The translations under genes were made by a program, and so were the position numbers. Under the pieces are notes generated by a model that was given only the letters and a program-made list of their open reading frames with translations, did no database searches and was not told where the DNA came from. DNA of 64,000 nucleotides from Flavobacterium sp. ASV13. Lineage in GTDB: Bacteria > Bacteroidota > Bacteroidia > Flavobacteriales > Flavobacteriaceae. Position 1 is the first letter of the stretch; every line of letters starts with the position of its first letter. The DNA is taken from assembly GCF_000745775.1 (NCBI RefSeq), contig NZ_JQJY01000005.1:496001-560000 (forward strand). Reading direction: 5' to 3'. This document shows positions 1 through 9,211 of this stretch, piece after piece.

Positions 1-1065
1 AACTTAAAACCACAACAGTTAGACAACGTAGAGGTTGGTTTGAATATGCAATTTGCACAAAACAGACTTGGATTTGATGTTGCTTGGTTCCAAAACAAAG
101 CATTTGATCAAATTTTACCATTACCGGTATCTACATCAACTGGATCAGCTTTCAGCACTGTAAACGCTGGTACGTTAACAACAAAAGGTTTTGAGGTTAC
201 TCTTACTGGAACTCCAGTTAAAACAGACAACTTCTCTTGGGATATTAGCGTTAACTGGTCAAATCCTAATACTAAAGTTACTGAGTTAGCTCCAGGTATT
301 GAAAACATCAACATCAACTCTCTTCAAGGAGGTATCAGTATCAATGCTCCATTAAACCAAGACTATGGTCAAATCTGGGGAACAACTTACGTATTAGATG
401 ATGCTGGTAACAGAATTATCGGTGCTAACGGTGCATACGAAGTTTCTACAACTACTGACAACAAATTAGGAACTTACCAAGCAGATTGGATTGGTGGTAT
501 TAACAATAAATTCAACTACAAAAACCTTTCTTTCAGCTTCTTAATTGATATGAAAAAGGGAGGAAGTGTTTTCTCACTTGACCAATATTATGGATACGGA
601 ACAGGTATCTACGCTAACTCTGTCGGGAACAACGACTTAGGAAATCCTATCAGAAATACATTAGCAAATGGTGGTGGTGAAGTTTTACAAGGTGTAATGG
701 CAAACCCAGCTTACACTCCTGGAGGATCTCAACCACAATATATTACAAATACTACAAGATTAGACAGATCTCAATCTAGCCAGGTTTTAGGTACTGACCC
801 ACCTGCTGCTGCATTTGTTTATGACGCTGGATTTGTAAAATTAAGAGAGGTTGTATTGACTTATAATCTTCCTTCAAGCATTTTAGGAAGTGCAATTAAA
901 GGAGCTTCTTTTAGTGTAATAGGTAACAATCTTTGGATCATTGACAAAAGCTTGCCTTATTCTGATCCAGAAGCAGGATTGTCTTCAGGTAACACACAAG
1001 GTTACCAATCAGGACCTATGCCGACAACAAGAAATATTTCTTTTAATGTCAAAGTTAATTTTTAA
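1..1065 (+). CDS. SusC/RagA-family TonB-linked outer-membrane receptor, C-terminal part
   Basis: The reading frame is open from the first base of the window, so the gene starts upstream and only about 354 C-terminal residues are visible. They hold the end of a 22-strand outer-membrane barrel: the LKPQQLDNVEVGLNM segment is typical of SusC barrels, and the end (TTRNISFNVKVNF) is a last beta strand closing on an aromatic residue. SusC proteins import a ligand captured by a SusD lipoprotein, powered by TonB-ExbB-ExbD. The SusD partner starts five bases downstream, so the two are surely cotranscribed. No glycosidase or peptidase gene follows in the visible part, so the ligand cannot be told. The 5' part, including carboxypeptidase-like and plug domains, lies outside the window. 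Confidence 0.93.
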   Translation, partial: NLKPQQLDNVEVGLNMQFAQNRLGFDVAWFQNKAFDQILPLPVSTSTGSAFSTVNAGTLTTKGFEVTLTGTPVKTDNFSWDISVNWSNPNTKVTELAPGIENININSLQGGISINAPLNQDYGQIWGTTYVLDDAGNRIIGANGAYEVSTTTDNKLGTYQADWIGGINNKFNYKNLSFSFLIDMKKGGSVFSLDQYYGYGTGIYANSVGNNDLGNPIRNTLANGGGEVLQGVMANPAYTPGGSQPQYITNTTRLDRSQSSQVLGTDPPAAAFVYDAGFVKLREVVLTYNLPSSILGSAIKGASFSVIGNNLWIIDKSLPYSDPEAGLSSGNTQGYQSGPMPTTRNISFNVKVNF

Positions 1066-1070
1066 AAAAA

Positions 1071-2525
1071 ATGAAGATGAAAAAAATCATAGCAATATTA
1101 GCAATAGGCCTGTCAATGACAGCTTGTGTTAATGAAGATGCAAACACCGACCCAAATAGTGCCTATACCACTGTACCGGGATCATTGATCACTTACGCAC
1201 AAAAAGAATTAAGCGATTATGTTAATACTCCAAGCGTAAACGAAAACAACTTTAGATTGACAATGCAATACTGGCAAGAAACAACGTATGTAAACGAAAG
1301 TAATTATGACTTTACAAACCGTAATGTTTCTAACCAAATTTACTCAGATAATTACGTTAACGTACTGAAAAATCTAAACAAAGCTAAAGAGATTATCAAC
1401 GCTTATGCACCAACTGCAAGTGAACTTGCTGACTGGCCAGTAAACAAAAAGAATCAATTAGCTATTATTGAAATCATGCAGGTGTACACGTACCAACTTT
1501 TAGTAGATACTTTTGGAAATATTCCTTATACTCAAGCTGCAGATCTTAATAAATATCCATTACCTGCATATGATGACGGAGCAACTATCTATCAAGATTT
1601 AATTACAAGAATCACTGCTGCAACAGCTAACTTGACAAATGTTGCTGAGGATCATGACTTCCCATCTTTCACTAAAGGTGACAAATATTACAATGGAGAT
1701 ATTCCTAGCTGGAGAATATTTGCTAACTCTTTAAAATTAAAATTAGCAATTGGAATTGCCGATTCTAATCCAAGTTTAGCACAAACAACAGCTAATGCAG
1801 CTATTGCAGCAGGAGTAATGACATCACCAGCTAATAATGGACATTTCCCATACTTACCAGATTCACCGAACTACAATCCTTTGTATGAAAACTTAGAAGC
1901 TAGTGGTAGAGAAGATTTCGTTGGTGGAAAAACTCTAGTTGACTACATGAACGCATCTAGCGATCCAAGAAGACCTGGCTACTTTACAACAAAAGGTGGT
2001 CAATATATTGGTCTTCCAATTGGTGAAGGTGGTGAATTTGCAGATTATTCTCATGCTGGAGATTATGCATACACTCCAGATACTCCAGGAAATATCTTAA
2101 CTTACACAGAAGTTGCTTTCTACGTTGCTGAAGCAAATGCACGTTGGAATACAGCGGCAGCACCAGCAGCTTATACTGCAGCGGTTACTGCTTCAATCTT
2201 AGAATGGGGTGGTTCAGCAGCAGATGCTACAGCGTACCTTGCAACAAAACCATACGATGCTGTTAATTGGAAAAAATCAATTGGAGAGCAAGCTTGGGTA
2301 GCGATGTATAATCAAGCTTTGACTGGTTGGAATTTCTGGAGAAGGTTAGACTTCCCTGTATTATTAGCTCCTCCTACAGCAATCAACAATGCTGGTGGAA
2401 AAGTTCCTGTAAGAATGACTTACCCAGTTCTTGAGCAACAAACAAATAGCACAAACTGGAAAGCTGCTTCTACAGCTATCGGTGGAGATTTGTTAACTAC
2501 AAAACTTTTCTGGGATAAATTCTAA
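1071..2525 (+). CDS. SusD/RagB-family outer-membrane lipoprotein (SusD-like_2 type)
   Basis: A 484-residue surface lipoprotein that binds nutrients and forms the lid of the adjacent SusC transporter. The N-terminus is a lipoprotein signal with lipobox SMTAC (Cys at about residue 19), followed by NEDANTDPNSAYTTVPGS, a typical start of the SusD-like_2 branch. The middle has TPR-like helical text (NLNKAKEIINAY, MQVYTYQLLVDTFGNIPYT) and the C-terminus has the usual GWNFWRRLDFP segment. It starts five bases after the SusC stop; a second ATG two codons in (1077) is equally usable. It is followed by a strong terminator, so SusC-SusD ends a transcription unit. The family call is firm; the ligand is unknown, because SusD-like_2 pairs are often not associated with known polysaccharide enzymes. 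Confidence 0.93.
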   Translation: MKMKKIIAILAIGLSMTACVNEDANTDPNSAYTTVPGSLITYAQKELSDYVNTPSVNENNFRLTMQYWQETTYVNESNYDFTNRNVSNQIYSDNYVNVLKNLNKAKEIINAYAPTASELADWPVNKKNQLAIIEIMQVYTYQLLVDTFGNIPYTQAADLNKYPLPAYDDGATIYQDLITRITAATANLTNVAEDHDFPSFTKGDKYYNGDIPSWRIFANSLKLKLAIGIADSNPSLAQTTANAAIAAGVMTSPANNGHFPYLPDSPNYNPLYENLEASGREDFVGGKTLVDYMNASSDPRRPGYFTTKGGQYIGLPIGEGGEFADYSHAGDYAYTPDTPGNILTYTEVAFYVAEANARWNTAAAPAAYTAAVTASILEWGGSAADATAYLATKPYDAVNWKKSIGEQAWVAMYNQALTGWNFWRRLDFPVLLAPPTAINNAGGKVPVRMTYPVLEQQTNSTNWKAASTAIGGDLLTTKLFWDKF

Positions 2526-2549
2526 TTTTAGACCGAAAACATAATACTA

Positions 2550-2584
2550 AAACCACTCTGTTCATTCAGAGTGGTTTTTTTTTA
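2550..2584 (+). terminator. Rho-independent terminator after susD-like gene
   Basis: Ten-base stem AACCACTCTG / CAGAGTGGTT with loop TTCATT, followed by nine T residues. It lies 25 bases after the SusD stop and directly before the rlmB promoter. Confidence 0.9.
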
Positions 2585-2599
2585 TATAAACAATATACC

Positions 2600-2607
2600 T
2601 ATATTTG
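2600..2607 (+). promoter_or_regulatory. Bacteroidota -7 box (TATATTTG) of rlmB
   Basis: TATATTTG matches the Bacteroidota consensus TAnnTTTG. Only four bases separate it from the ATG at 2612, so transcription would start at or within a base or two of the start codon. The position expected for the -33 TTG falls in the T-tract of the preceding terminator, and no exact TTG is present there. Confidence 0.6.
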
Positions 2608-2611
2608 CATC

Positions 2612-3346
2612 ATGGAAAAAGAACATCAAATATTTGGAATTAGAGCCATTATAGAAGCAATTCAGGCAGGAAAAGAAGTTGACAAAGTATTTATACAAAA
2701 AGAAATTTCTGGAGAATTAATGAAAGATTTAATGAAAGTGATGAAACGCGCTAACATTAATTTCTCTTATGTGCCGGTTGAAAAATTAAATCGTCTTACT
2801 CCAAATAATCACCAAGGTGCTGTTGCAACAATATCACCTATTGGATTTATTGAATTAGAGCATTTAGTTGAATCAACTATTGAATCTGATTCAAAACCAT
2901 TATTTTTAATTCTAGATCAAATTTCTGATGCAAGAAATTTTGGTGCAATTATCAGAACTGCAGAATGTACCGGAGTGAATGGTATCATTATCCAGAAAGC
3001 TGGTTCAGCACCTGTAAATGGAGATACAGTGAAAACTTCTGCTGGAGCTGTTTTTAATGTTCCAATCTGTAAAGTTGAACATATTAAAGACGCCATTTTT
3101 TATTTGCAAGGATCAGGAATCAAAACTGTTGCTGCAACTGAAAAAACAGATCAAAATATTTACGATGTAACGCTAAACGAGCCTGTAGCAATTATTATGG
3201 GTTCTGAAGACAGAGGAATCAATCCTTCGGTGCTTAAAATTGTAGATGAAAAAGCTAAACTGCCTATGTTTGGCTCTATAGGATCGCTGAATGTTTCTGT
3301 AGCTTGTGGTGCATTTTTATACGAAGCAGTTCGTCAAAGAAGCTAA
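2612..3346 (+). CDS. rlmB: 23S rRNA (guanosine(2251)-2'-O)-methyltransferase RlmB (TrmH/SpoU family)
   Basis: A 244-residue SPOUT-class RNA methyltransferase. After an N-terminal RNA-binding domain (IFGIRAIIEAI, about residues 7-17) come the three SpoU motifs: motif 1 DQISDARNFGAIIRTAE (102-118), motif 2 IIMGSEDRGI (194-203) and motif 3 GSLNVSVACGAFLYE (224-238), which build the trefoil-knot SAM site. Length and architecture fit RlmB, which methylates the ribose of G2251 in 23S rRNA. It stands alone between the SusD terminator and a DUF2490 gene. Close paralogues (TrmH, other SpoU methyltransferases) cannot be excluded from motifs alone. Confidence 0.85.
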   Translation: MEKEHQIFGIRAIIEAIQAGKEVDKVFIQKEISGELMKDLMKVMKRANINFSYVPVEKLNRLTPNNHQGAVATISPIGFIELEHLVESTIESDSKPLFLILDQISDARNFGAIIRTAECTGVNGIIIQKAGSAPVNGDTVKTSAGAVFNVPICKVEHIKDAIFYLQGSGIKTVAATEKTDQNIYDVTLNEPVAIIMGSEDRGINPSVLKIVDEKAKLPMFGSIGSLNVSVACGAFLYEAVRQRS

Positions 3347-3390
3347 AGAGCAATATTGAGGATTAAGTGGACTCATAAATTACCTAATGA

Positions 3391-4191
3391 ATGTCTTCAA
3401 AAAATACTCATAACATATTTAAAAAAATCAGTTTAATACTTGTAATTTTTTCAATTACAAGTATTATTCATGGACAAACTACCACATACAATCAATTCTG
3501 GAACGAGATTCAGCTTAATAGAACCATAAATAAAAAATGGTCTGCAGAACTAGATATTGCCGCAACCTACAGTAGTACAGAATCTTCATCAAATATATTT
3601 GAACAAAACATTCAGAGATCGCTTCGCGGTTGGGGACACTATTACTTAACTCCAAGATGGAAACTATCTGCATTTCTTGCGTATTACAATAACAAAGATG
3701 TTCCCGAAATTGGGCAGTTTGAATCGCCGGAATGGAGATTTGCTTTACAGGGAATTTATTACTTTCATAAAACCGGCTATACTCTAAGTACTCGAATGAG
3801 ATTAGAGCTTAGACACATGAAAAATCAAGTCGATGATTACGAAAATGTACTTCGTTATCGTCAACAAATTAAATACATAAAACCTATTAATAGTAAAATT
3901 CTGAGAGAAGGTGTCGTTTATATAATCGCCTCAGACGAACTTTATTTTAAATCAGGAACAAAAGTAACCGGAGAAAGCTTTTTTGACCGAAACAGATTTA
4001 ATATTGGAGCAGGATATTTATTTACAGATGATATCCAACTCGAATTAACATATGCTAATGAATATCTTCCCAGAAATAACGGCAACCAAACAGTAAACGC
4101 AGCATCTATAGCAATAACATTCAATAATCTTTTTGAAAATCTAAATAAAAATTTATTGCATAAAAATGATTCGCCGCCAAGCGACGAGTAA
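3391..4191 (+). CDS. DUF2490 domain-containing outer-membrane protein
   Basis: A 266-residue exported protein. The N-terminus has a basic start, a hydrophobic stretch (ISLILVIFSITSII) and likely cleavage after HGQ. The mature part alternates polar and hydrophobic residues in long beta strands (QFWNEIQLNRTINKKWSAEL and many others), as expected of a porin-like beta barrel; it matches my knowledge of the DUF2490 family, whose function is unknown. The C-terminal 20 residues (NLNKNLLHKNDSPPSDE) extend past the last strand, which is unusual for a barrel. It lies 44 bases after rlmB and ends three bases before a convergent gene. Confidence 0.75.
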   Translation: MSSKNTHNIFKKISLILVIFSITSIIHGQTTTYNQFWNEIQLNRTINKKWSAELDIAATYSSTESSSNIFEQNIQRSLRGWGHYYLTPRWKLSAFLAYYNNKDVPEIGQFESPEWRFALQGIYYFHKTGYTLSTRMRLELRHMKNQVDDYENVLRYRQQIKYIKPINSKILREGVVYIIASDELYFKSGTKVTGESFFDRNRFNIGAGYLFTDDIQLELTYANEYLPRNNGNQTVNAASIAITFNNLFENLNKNLLHKNDSPPSDE

Positions 4192-4194
4192 ATC

Positions 4195-4701
4195 TCACTT
4201 TTCTTCTTCTTTCAAAAAGCAAGCAAGCTGTCTTATAATAGCTCGTTTATGCAATTTAAAATTATAGTCTCTGACAAATTCAGTCCCTTCCATTTTAATT
4301 TCAGCAACTAAAGCTTCAAATTTCGAAAACGAATCGAGATCCTTATCATCAATTAAATACAAAACCTGCATAATTGAATCATTTTTAATATACTGCGTAT
4401 CATAATACGCCAACTTATATATTTTATTATCCGCCAAGTGCATAATTAAATCATCTTTAATTTTCTTACCTTCTTTTTTTGATGGAAACGGAGTTGGCTG
4501 AAGTGCTATGAAATAATGTTCTTTATCGGTAACGATATTAATTTTTAACGATTTTGATGTAGTTGTATAAAAAACTTCGGGATCAAAATAATACACCATT
4601 GATCCATCAGCCAATATTCTATTTTTAATATCGCATTGCGCAGTTGCTTTATTATTTACTAAAAAGAACAAAACAAAAAATACAAATCCTATCTTCTTCA
4701 T
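4195..4701 (-). CDS. Hypothetical exported protein
   Basis: A 168-residue protein I do not recognise. It has a clear signal peptide (MKKIGFVFFVLFFLVNNKATAQ, cleavage after AQ) followed by a single Cys and a mixed alpha/beta mature domain with no motif I can name. It is convergent with the DUF2490 gene with only three bases between the stops, and no hairpin fits in that gap. It is probably a periplasmic or outer-membrane-associated soluble protein. The rhomboid gene 67 bases upstream is on the same strand and could be cotranscribed. Confidence 0.7.
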   Translation of the reverse strand: MKKIGFVFFVLFFLVNNKATAQCDIKNRILADGSMVYYFDPEVFYTTTSKSLKINIVTDKEHYFIALQPTPFPSKKEGKKIKDDLIMHLADNKIYKLAYYDTQYIKNDSIMQVLYLIDDKDLDSFSKFEALVAEIKMEGTEFVRDYNFKLHKRAIIRQLACFLKEEEK

Positions 4702-4768
4702 AACAAGTAAAATAAATTAGAATATCTTATACAAAAATAACCTTTTTAAATCAGAATAGAATTGGCTA

Positions 4769-5533
4769 TTATTCTTTATTCTCTGATTCAGAATTTGTTA
4801 CAACATAATATACCGGAAAACTTGAAGTGAAATAATTATTTTCTAAATCAGATTCTTCCTCAGGAATTTCAGTATTTACAAAATTTCCATTTTCATCGAA
4901 ATGCTTCATAAAAGGATCATCCTCCGGATTGAAATCAGGACGCTGCCAATCGTAGAAAATTGGTTTCGCATATTCTGGAGTTTTGTAAAATAAAGACAAA
5001 ACAAAACCTGTAAGGAAACCGGCCAAATGCCCTTCCCAAGAAATGCTTTTATCCACGTCTGGAAAAACATACCAAATCATTCCGCCGTATAATAAAATTA
5101 CTGAAAGTGAAAGTGCAACTAAACGATAATAACCCGTTTGAATTCCTTTGAAGAAAATAAAACTCACCAAAACATAAATCAGTCCGCTTGCGCCAATATG
5201 ATAATTTTCCCGACCAATAATCCATGTAATTAAGCCCGAGAACAAAATTCCATAAGCAATAACCGGAATAGTTTGCTTTGGATAAAAAAAATGCAACGCA
5301 GCCAACAAAACAAGCAACGGAATCGAATTATTATACAGATGTTCTAAATTTTCATGGATAAAAGGACTAAACAAAACGCCTTGCAAACCCGAAAAATCCC
5401 TTGGATAAATTCCGTTTTGGTAAAAATCGAAATCGAAACGAATCTGAAACCAATAAACTATCCATAAAAAAAGGACAAAAAACAAAGGAAGCCCAATTAC
5501 AGCTGTTGAAAATTTAAAATCTTTATCATTCAT
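4769..5533 (-). CDS. Rhomboid-family intramembrane serine protease
   Basis: A 254-residue polytopic protein with about six membrane segments. Catalytic Ser is in GASGLIY (Ser116) and catalytic His in WEGHLAGF (His169); HENLEHLYNNS (about 60-70) supplies the conserved His/Asn region of the second segment. Rhomboids cut substrates inside the membrane. After the last segment there is an acidic soluble tail of about 70 residues (ENGNFVNTEIPEEESDLENN) rich in Asp/Glu. It is divergent from rarA. The family call is firm; the substrate is unknown. Confidence 0.88.
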   Translation of the reverse strand: MNDKDFKFSTAVIGLPLFFVLFLWIVYWFQIRFDFDFYQNGIYPRDFSGLQGVLFSPFIHENLEHLYNNSIPLLVLLAALHFFYPKQTIPVIAYGILFSGLITWIIGRENYHIGASGLIYVLVSFIFFKGIQTGYYRLVALSLSVILLYGGMIWYVFPDVDKSISWEGHLAGFLTGFVLSLFYKTPEYAKPIFYDWQRPDFNPEDDPFMKHFDENGNFVNTEIPEEESDLENNYFTSSFPVYYVVTNSESENKE

Positions 5534-5702
5534 ATTTTAAGAAATCAATTCAGTTATTGGCATCAAAAAACTGTCCAAATCTAATTTACTGATAATTTGT
5601 CATATTATAAAACATGTCTCAGATTGTAACAATCTTCTCTGAATCATTTGTTTTAACTTTTAAGAGACAAAATCTAAAATTAAAAAATACTAATTTTACA
5701 AA

Positions 5703-6980
5703 ATGGAAGCACCGTTAGCCGAGCGTATTCGCCCACAGAAATTAGAAGATTATGTAAGTCAAAGTCATTTGGTTGGCCCGAATGGATCTTTGACACAACA
5801 GATTTCAAAAGGAATTATTCCGTCTTTAATTTTTTGGGGACCGCCTGGCACAGGAAAAACTACTTTGGCACAAATTATTGCACAAGAATCAAAACGTCCA
5901 TTTTATATATTAAGCGCTATCAATTCGGGTGTAAAAGATATTCGGGATGTTATTGATAAAGCAAAACAAAGCGGTGGTTTATTTACTGCCAAAAATCCCA
6001 TTTTATTTATTGATGAGATTCATCGTTTCAGCAAATCTCAGCAAGATTCACTTTTGGCTGCAGTTGAAAAAGGATGGATTACACTAGTTGGTGCAACAAC
6101 AGAAAACCCAAGTTTTGAAGTTATTCCCGCATTATTGTCGCGTTGTCAGGTTTATATCTTAAATGCATTTACAAAAGAGGACCTGGAAGCCTTATTGCAT
6201 CGCGCAATGAAAGTGGACAGTTATCTTGCTTCTAAAAAGATTATTTTAAAGGAAACAGAAGCTTTATTGCGACTTTCTGGCGGAGATGGTAGAAAGTTGC
6301 TCAATATTTTTGAATTGGTTGTAAATGCTTCAGCTGGCGATGAAATCACTATAACAAATGACAGAGTTTTTGAACTCGTACAGCAAAATACTGTTTTATA
6401 TGACAAAACGGGTGAGCAACATTATGATATTATTTCAGCATTTATAAAATCAATACGCGGAAGTGATCCTAACGGAGCTGTATATTGGCTTGCCAGAATG
6501 ATTGAAGGTGGTGAAGATGTAAAATTCATTGCCCGAAGAATGCTTATTTTATCTAGCGAAGATATTGGAAATGCAAACCCAACGGCCTTTATTATGGCAA
6601 ATAATACTTTTCAGGCTGTAACTACAATTGGTTATCCAGAAAGCCGTATTATTTTGAGCCAATGTGCCATTTATCTTGCAACTTCGCCTAAGAGCAACGC
6701 CTCTTATATGGCAATTGGAAACGCACAACAATTAGTAAAACAAACTGGAGACTTGCCAGTTCCTATTCACTTAAGAAATGCTCCAACAAAATTGATGAAA
6801 GAATTAGGGTATGGAGATGATTACAAATATTCGCATGATTATGCCAATAATTTTGCAGAACAAGAATTCATGCCTGATGCCGTAAAAGAAACGGTTCTTT
6901 ACAATCCTGGAAACAATTCTAGAGAGAATAGCAACCGCGAATTTTTAAAGAACCGTTGGAAAGATAAATATGGTTACTAA
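5703..6980 (+). CDS. rarA: Replication-associated recombination protein A (RarA/MgsA), AAA+ ATPase
   Basis: A 425-residue AAA+ clamp-loader-like ATPase acting at stalled replication forks. Walker A is GPPGTGKT (46-53), Walker B LFIDEIH (101-107), sensor 1 VGATTENPSFE and the arginine-finger region LLSRCQVY follow. The C-terminal part with KSIRGSDPNGAVYWLARM and SSEDIGNANP is diagnostic of the RarA/MgsA/Mgs1 (WRNIP1) branch as opposed to RuvB or DnaX. It is a single gene with its own intergenic region (5534-5702) upstream and a convergent gene 15 bases downstream. Confidence 0.93.
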   Translation: MEAPLAERIRPQKLEDYVSQSHLVGPNGSLTQQISKGIIPSLIFWGPPGTGKTTLAQIIAQESKRPFYILSAINSGVKDIRDVIDKAKQSGGLFTAKNPILFIDEIHRFSKSQQDSLLAAVEKGWITLVGATTENPSFEVIPALLSRCQVYILNAFTKEDLEALLHRAMKVDSYLASKKIILKETEALLRLSGGDGRKLLNIFELVVNASAGDEITITNDRVFELVQQNTVLYDKTGEQHYDIISAFIKSIRGSDPNGAVYWLARMIEGGEDVKFIARRMLILSSEDIGNANPTAFIMANNTFQAVTTIGYPESRIILSQCAIYLATSPKSNASYMAIGNAQQLVKQTGDLPVPIHLRNAPTKLMKELGYGDDYKYSHDYANNFAEQEFMPDAVKETVLYNPGNNSRENSNREFLKNRWKDKYGY

Positions 6981-6995
6981 AACCATATTTTATAT

Positions 6996-7766
6996 TTAGA
7001 ATTTAACTGAAACTTTTTCAGAAACTAATTTATCATTTTGATAATATTCAAAAAACCATTGATTGTCTTTTGCATTCAAAGTTCCCTGAACTCCATCTTT
7101 AATAGCAATGAATGAATCTGGACGTGAAGTTTTCAATAATTTCATTACTACTTTTGGTGTTTTGTCGATCAACTGAAATCCATTTTCTGTTGGTTGTGCG
7201 TAAAGTAAATTTGGATCTGTAACATCAGCAACTGGAGTAGAAACAGGAGTTGCAACAGGTTGAGAAGGTCTCGCAGTTGCTGCAACCGCAACTGGAGCTG
7301 CGGTAATCATACCCGCTTTTCCACTAGGTGTAGCAGTTTTTCCGCTGTATTTATAATGAAGACCATTAATTGAAATAAAAGCCATATTTAAACTCTCTCT
7401 ATACGCCACTTCATAATCTTTTTCTTTGCTTTTTCCAATTTCTGAAGTATAAACCACTGTACCGTAGCAATCTTTCAGCTCAACAAAAAGTTTAGTAACC
7501 AAAAAACCATTATCTTTTTTTACATCAATATATAAAAGCTGACAACGGTCGTTAAGTTCTGCTGGAAGTTCTTCATTTGCATAAAAAGCCTGAAAACCAG
7601 CTTTAGTTAAATTTCCTTTGCTTATTGTTGCCAATCTGTATTGATTTTCAGATTTTAAAAAATCATATTTCAACGGTACAATAACCGCTTTGTAATCATT
7701 TACAGATTGTGCAAATCCGATAACTGAAATGAAAAATACAGCCAGCAAAAATTTAATTCTCATCAT
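6996..7766 (-). CDS. Hypothetical exported protein with Pro/Ala/Thr linker
   Basis: A 256-residue exported protein that I know only as a conserved Flavobacteriia hypothetical. Signal peptide MMRIKFLLAVFFISVIGFAQ is followed by a domain beginning NDYKAVIVPLKYDFLKSENQYRLAT that resembles outer-membrane-associated proteins without known function, then a low-complexity Ala/Pro/Val/Thr linker (about residues 150-185), then a small C-terminal domain (NGFQLIDKTPKVVMKLLKTS) that could be a compact beta module. Its ATG overlaps the stop of the upstream HAD phosphatase gene by one base (TAATG), so the two are translated together. Confidence 0.7.
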   Translation of the reverse strand: MMRIKFLLAVFFISVIGFAQSVNDYKAVIVPLKYDFLKSENQYRLATISKGNLTKAGFQAFYANEELPAELNDRCQLLYIDVKKDNGFLVTKLFVELKDCYGTVVYTSEIGKSKEKDYEVAYRESLNMAFISINGLHYKYSGKTATPSGKAGMITAAPVAVAATARPSQPVATPVSTPVADVTDPNLLYAQPTENGFQLIDKTPKVVMKLLKTSRPDSFIAIKDGVQGTLNAKDNQWFFEYYQNDKLVSEKVSVKF

Positions 7767-8452
7767 TATAAATATTTTTTAAGTTCTAATAAATGGTTTA
7801 CTTGTTTTATATTTTGTGCAACATCAATTTTTTTCTCATTAAAGAAAATCGCATCCAGACCAGCATTTAAAGCTCCGTTTACATCGGCATCTAAACAATC
7901 CCCAATCATGATACTATTTTCTTTTGAAGCCTGAGCCAAATTAACAGCATAATCAAAGATAATACTATTTGGTTTTTTTACACCAGCTAATTCTGAATTT
8001 GTAATCGTATTAAAATAATCGGAAAGTGATGCATTCTTGATTTTCTTGTCCTGAACTTTTGCAAAGCCATTAGTTATAATGTGTAGTTTATATTTTGGTT
8101 TTAAATAGTCCAAAACTTCAACTGCTCCATCAAAAAGATGATTATTATCCGTCAAAAATTCGATATAATCAGTAGCAATGGCGTTGATATTTTCATCTGA
8201 AATTTCATAATTCAAAGTATCGAACGAAAGCTTTAATCTGTTATAACGCAGTTCAGTGTGTGTTATTTCATCGTTTTGATATAACTTCCAGCACGCCTGA
8301 TTGATCGGAATATATTTTTCAATAAAATCCTCTGTTTTGATTTCTGGAAATTTATTTTTGAAAATACGATCAAAAGCCATTTCTGAATTTTTGTCAAAAT
8401 CCCAAAGCGTGTGATCTAAATCAAAAAAAACATCTGTAATATTAGTGTTCAT
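7766..8452 (-). CDS. YjjG-family noncanonical pyrimidine nucleotidase (HAD superfamily)
   Basis: A 228-residue HAD phosphatase. Motif I is FFDLDHTLWDF (Asp nucleophile plus DxDxT pattern near residue 10), motif II IITNGF, motif III Lys in GVKKPNSIIF and motif IV MIGDCLDADVNGA. A helical C1 cap lies between motifs I and II. The YjjG subfamily dephosphorylates damaged pyrimidine nucleoside monophosphates in house-cleaning. It lies three bases after radC on the same strand and overlaps the next gene by one base, giving a radC - nucleotidase - hypothetical operon. Substrate is inferred from the family. Confidence 0.85.
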   Translation of the reverse strand: MNTNITDVFFDLDHTLWDFDKNSEMAFDRIFKNKFPEIKTEDFIEKYIPINQACWKLYQNDEITHTELRYNRLKLSFDTLNYEISDENINAIATDYIEFLTDNNHLFDGAVEVLDYLKPKYKLHIITNGFAKVQDKKIKNASLSDYFNTITNSELAGVKKPNSIIFDYAVNLAQASKENSIMIGDCLDADVNGALNAGLDAIFFNEKKIDVAQNIKQVNHLLELKKYL

Positions 8453-8455
8453 AAA

Positions 8456-9145
8456 CTAAAAAATTCCTTCGTCTACAAAACTATAATATTTTGTTTCAGT
8501 AATAATCAAATGGTCCAAAACTTTAACATCTAAGCTTTCGCCCGCCAATTTAATGCGATTCGTAATGAGTTTGTCAGCCTCACTTGGTTGCGTATTTCCA
8601 GATGGATGATTGTGACACAAAATCAAGCTAGTAGCTCCATTTTCAAGGGCTAGTTTAAAAACCAGCCGAACATCTACAATAGTCCCCGTGATACCTCCTT
8701 TACTCAGTTGCGATTTCGAAATTACTTTATTAGAATTATTCAGAAAAAGCACCCAAAATTCTTCATGAGCCAATTCTCCAATAATAGGAAGCATCAATTC
8801 AAAAACCAATTTGCTTGAAGTAATTTTTATTAATTCGACAGCATCTTCGGCTCGGCGACGACGACCAAGCTCCAATGCAGCAATAATTGCAATAGCTTTC
8901 GCCTCTCCTATTCCTTTAAAATTCATCAATTGAGAAATCGACATTTTCCCCAATGCATTTAAGTTATCGGCATTAGCCAAAATCCTTTTACTCAACTCCA
9001 CTGCCGATTCATTTCGGCTGCCTGAACCTATCAAAATTGCAATTAATTCAGCATCGCTCAAGGCATTTTTTCCTTTTAGCATTAATTTCTCGCGAGGTCT
9101 GTCATCCTCCGACCAATTGGGAATTGGGAAGTGGGATTTTTCCAT
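8456..9145 (-). CDS. radC: RadC family protein (UPF0758, JAMM-fold)
   Basis: Residues 72-95 (QLMNFKGIGEAKAIAIIAALEL) form a helix-hairpin-helix, and the C-terminal JAB/MPN domain holds the metal motif HNHPSG (His178, His180) and SEAD (Asp191). Length from this start is 229 residues, as usual for RadC. An in-frame longer reading from 9214 would add a Phe/Lys-rich stretch with no family similarity; the ATG at 9145 gives the family N-terminus PIPNWSEDDRPREKL and follows a near-consensus -7 box (TATATTCG on the minus strand, 9168-9175). Despite its name the family has no proven repair role; JAMM proteins are metallopeptidase-like. Confidence 0.9.
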   Translation of the reverse strand: MEKSHFPIPNWSEDDRPREKLMLKGKNALSDAELIAILIGSGSRNESAVELSKRILANADNLNALGKMSISQLMNFKGIGEAKAIAIIAALELGRRRRAEDAVELIKITSSKLVFELMLPIIGELAHEEFWVLFLNNSNKVISKSQLSKGGITGTIVDVRLVFKLALENGATSLILCHNHPSGNTQPSEADKLITNRIKLAGESLDVKVLDHLIITETKYYSFVDEGIF

Positions 9146-9211
9146 GTAAATATATTTTAATGAAAAGCGAATATATTTAAAAAAGAAGAAAAATCTCTCA
9201 AAAAAATAAAA

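Noticed and set aside
1..2525. Polysaccharide utilisation locus
   Set aside because: Only a SusC/SusD pair is visible, of the SusD-like_2 type, with no glycosidase, lyase or sulfatase gene and a terminator directly after it.
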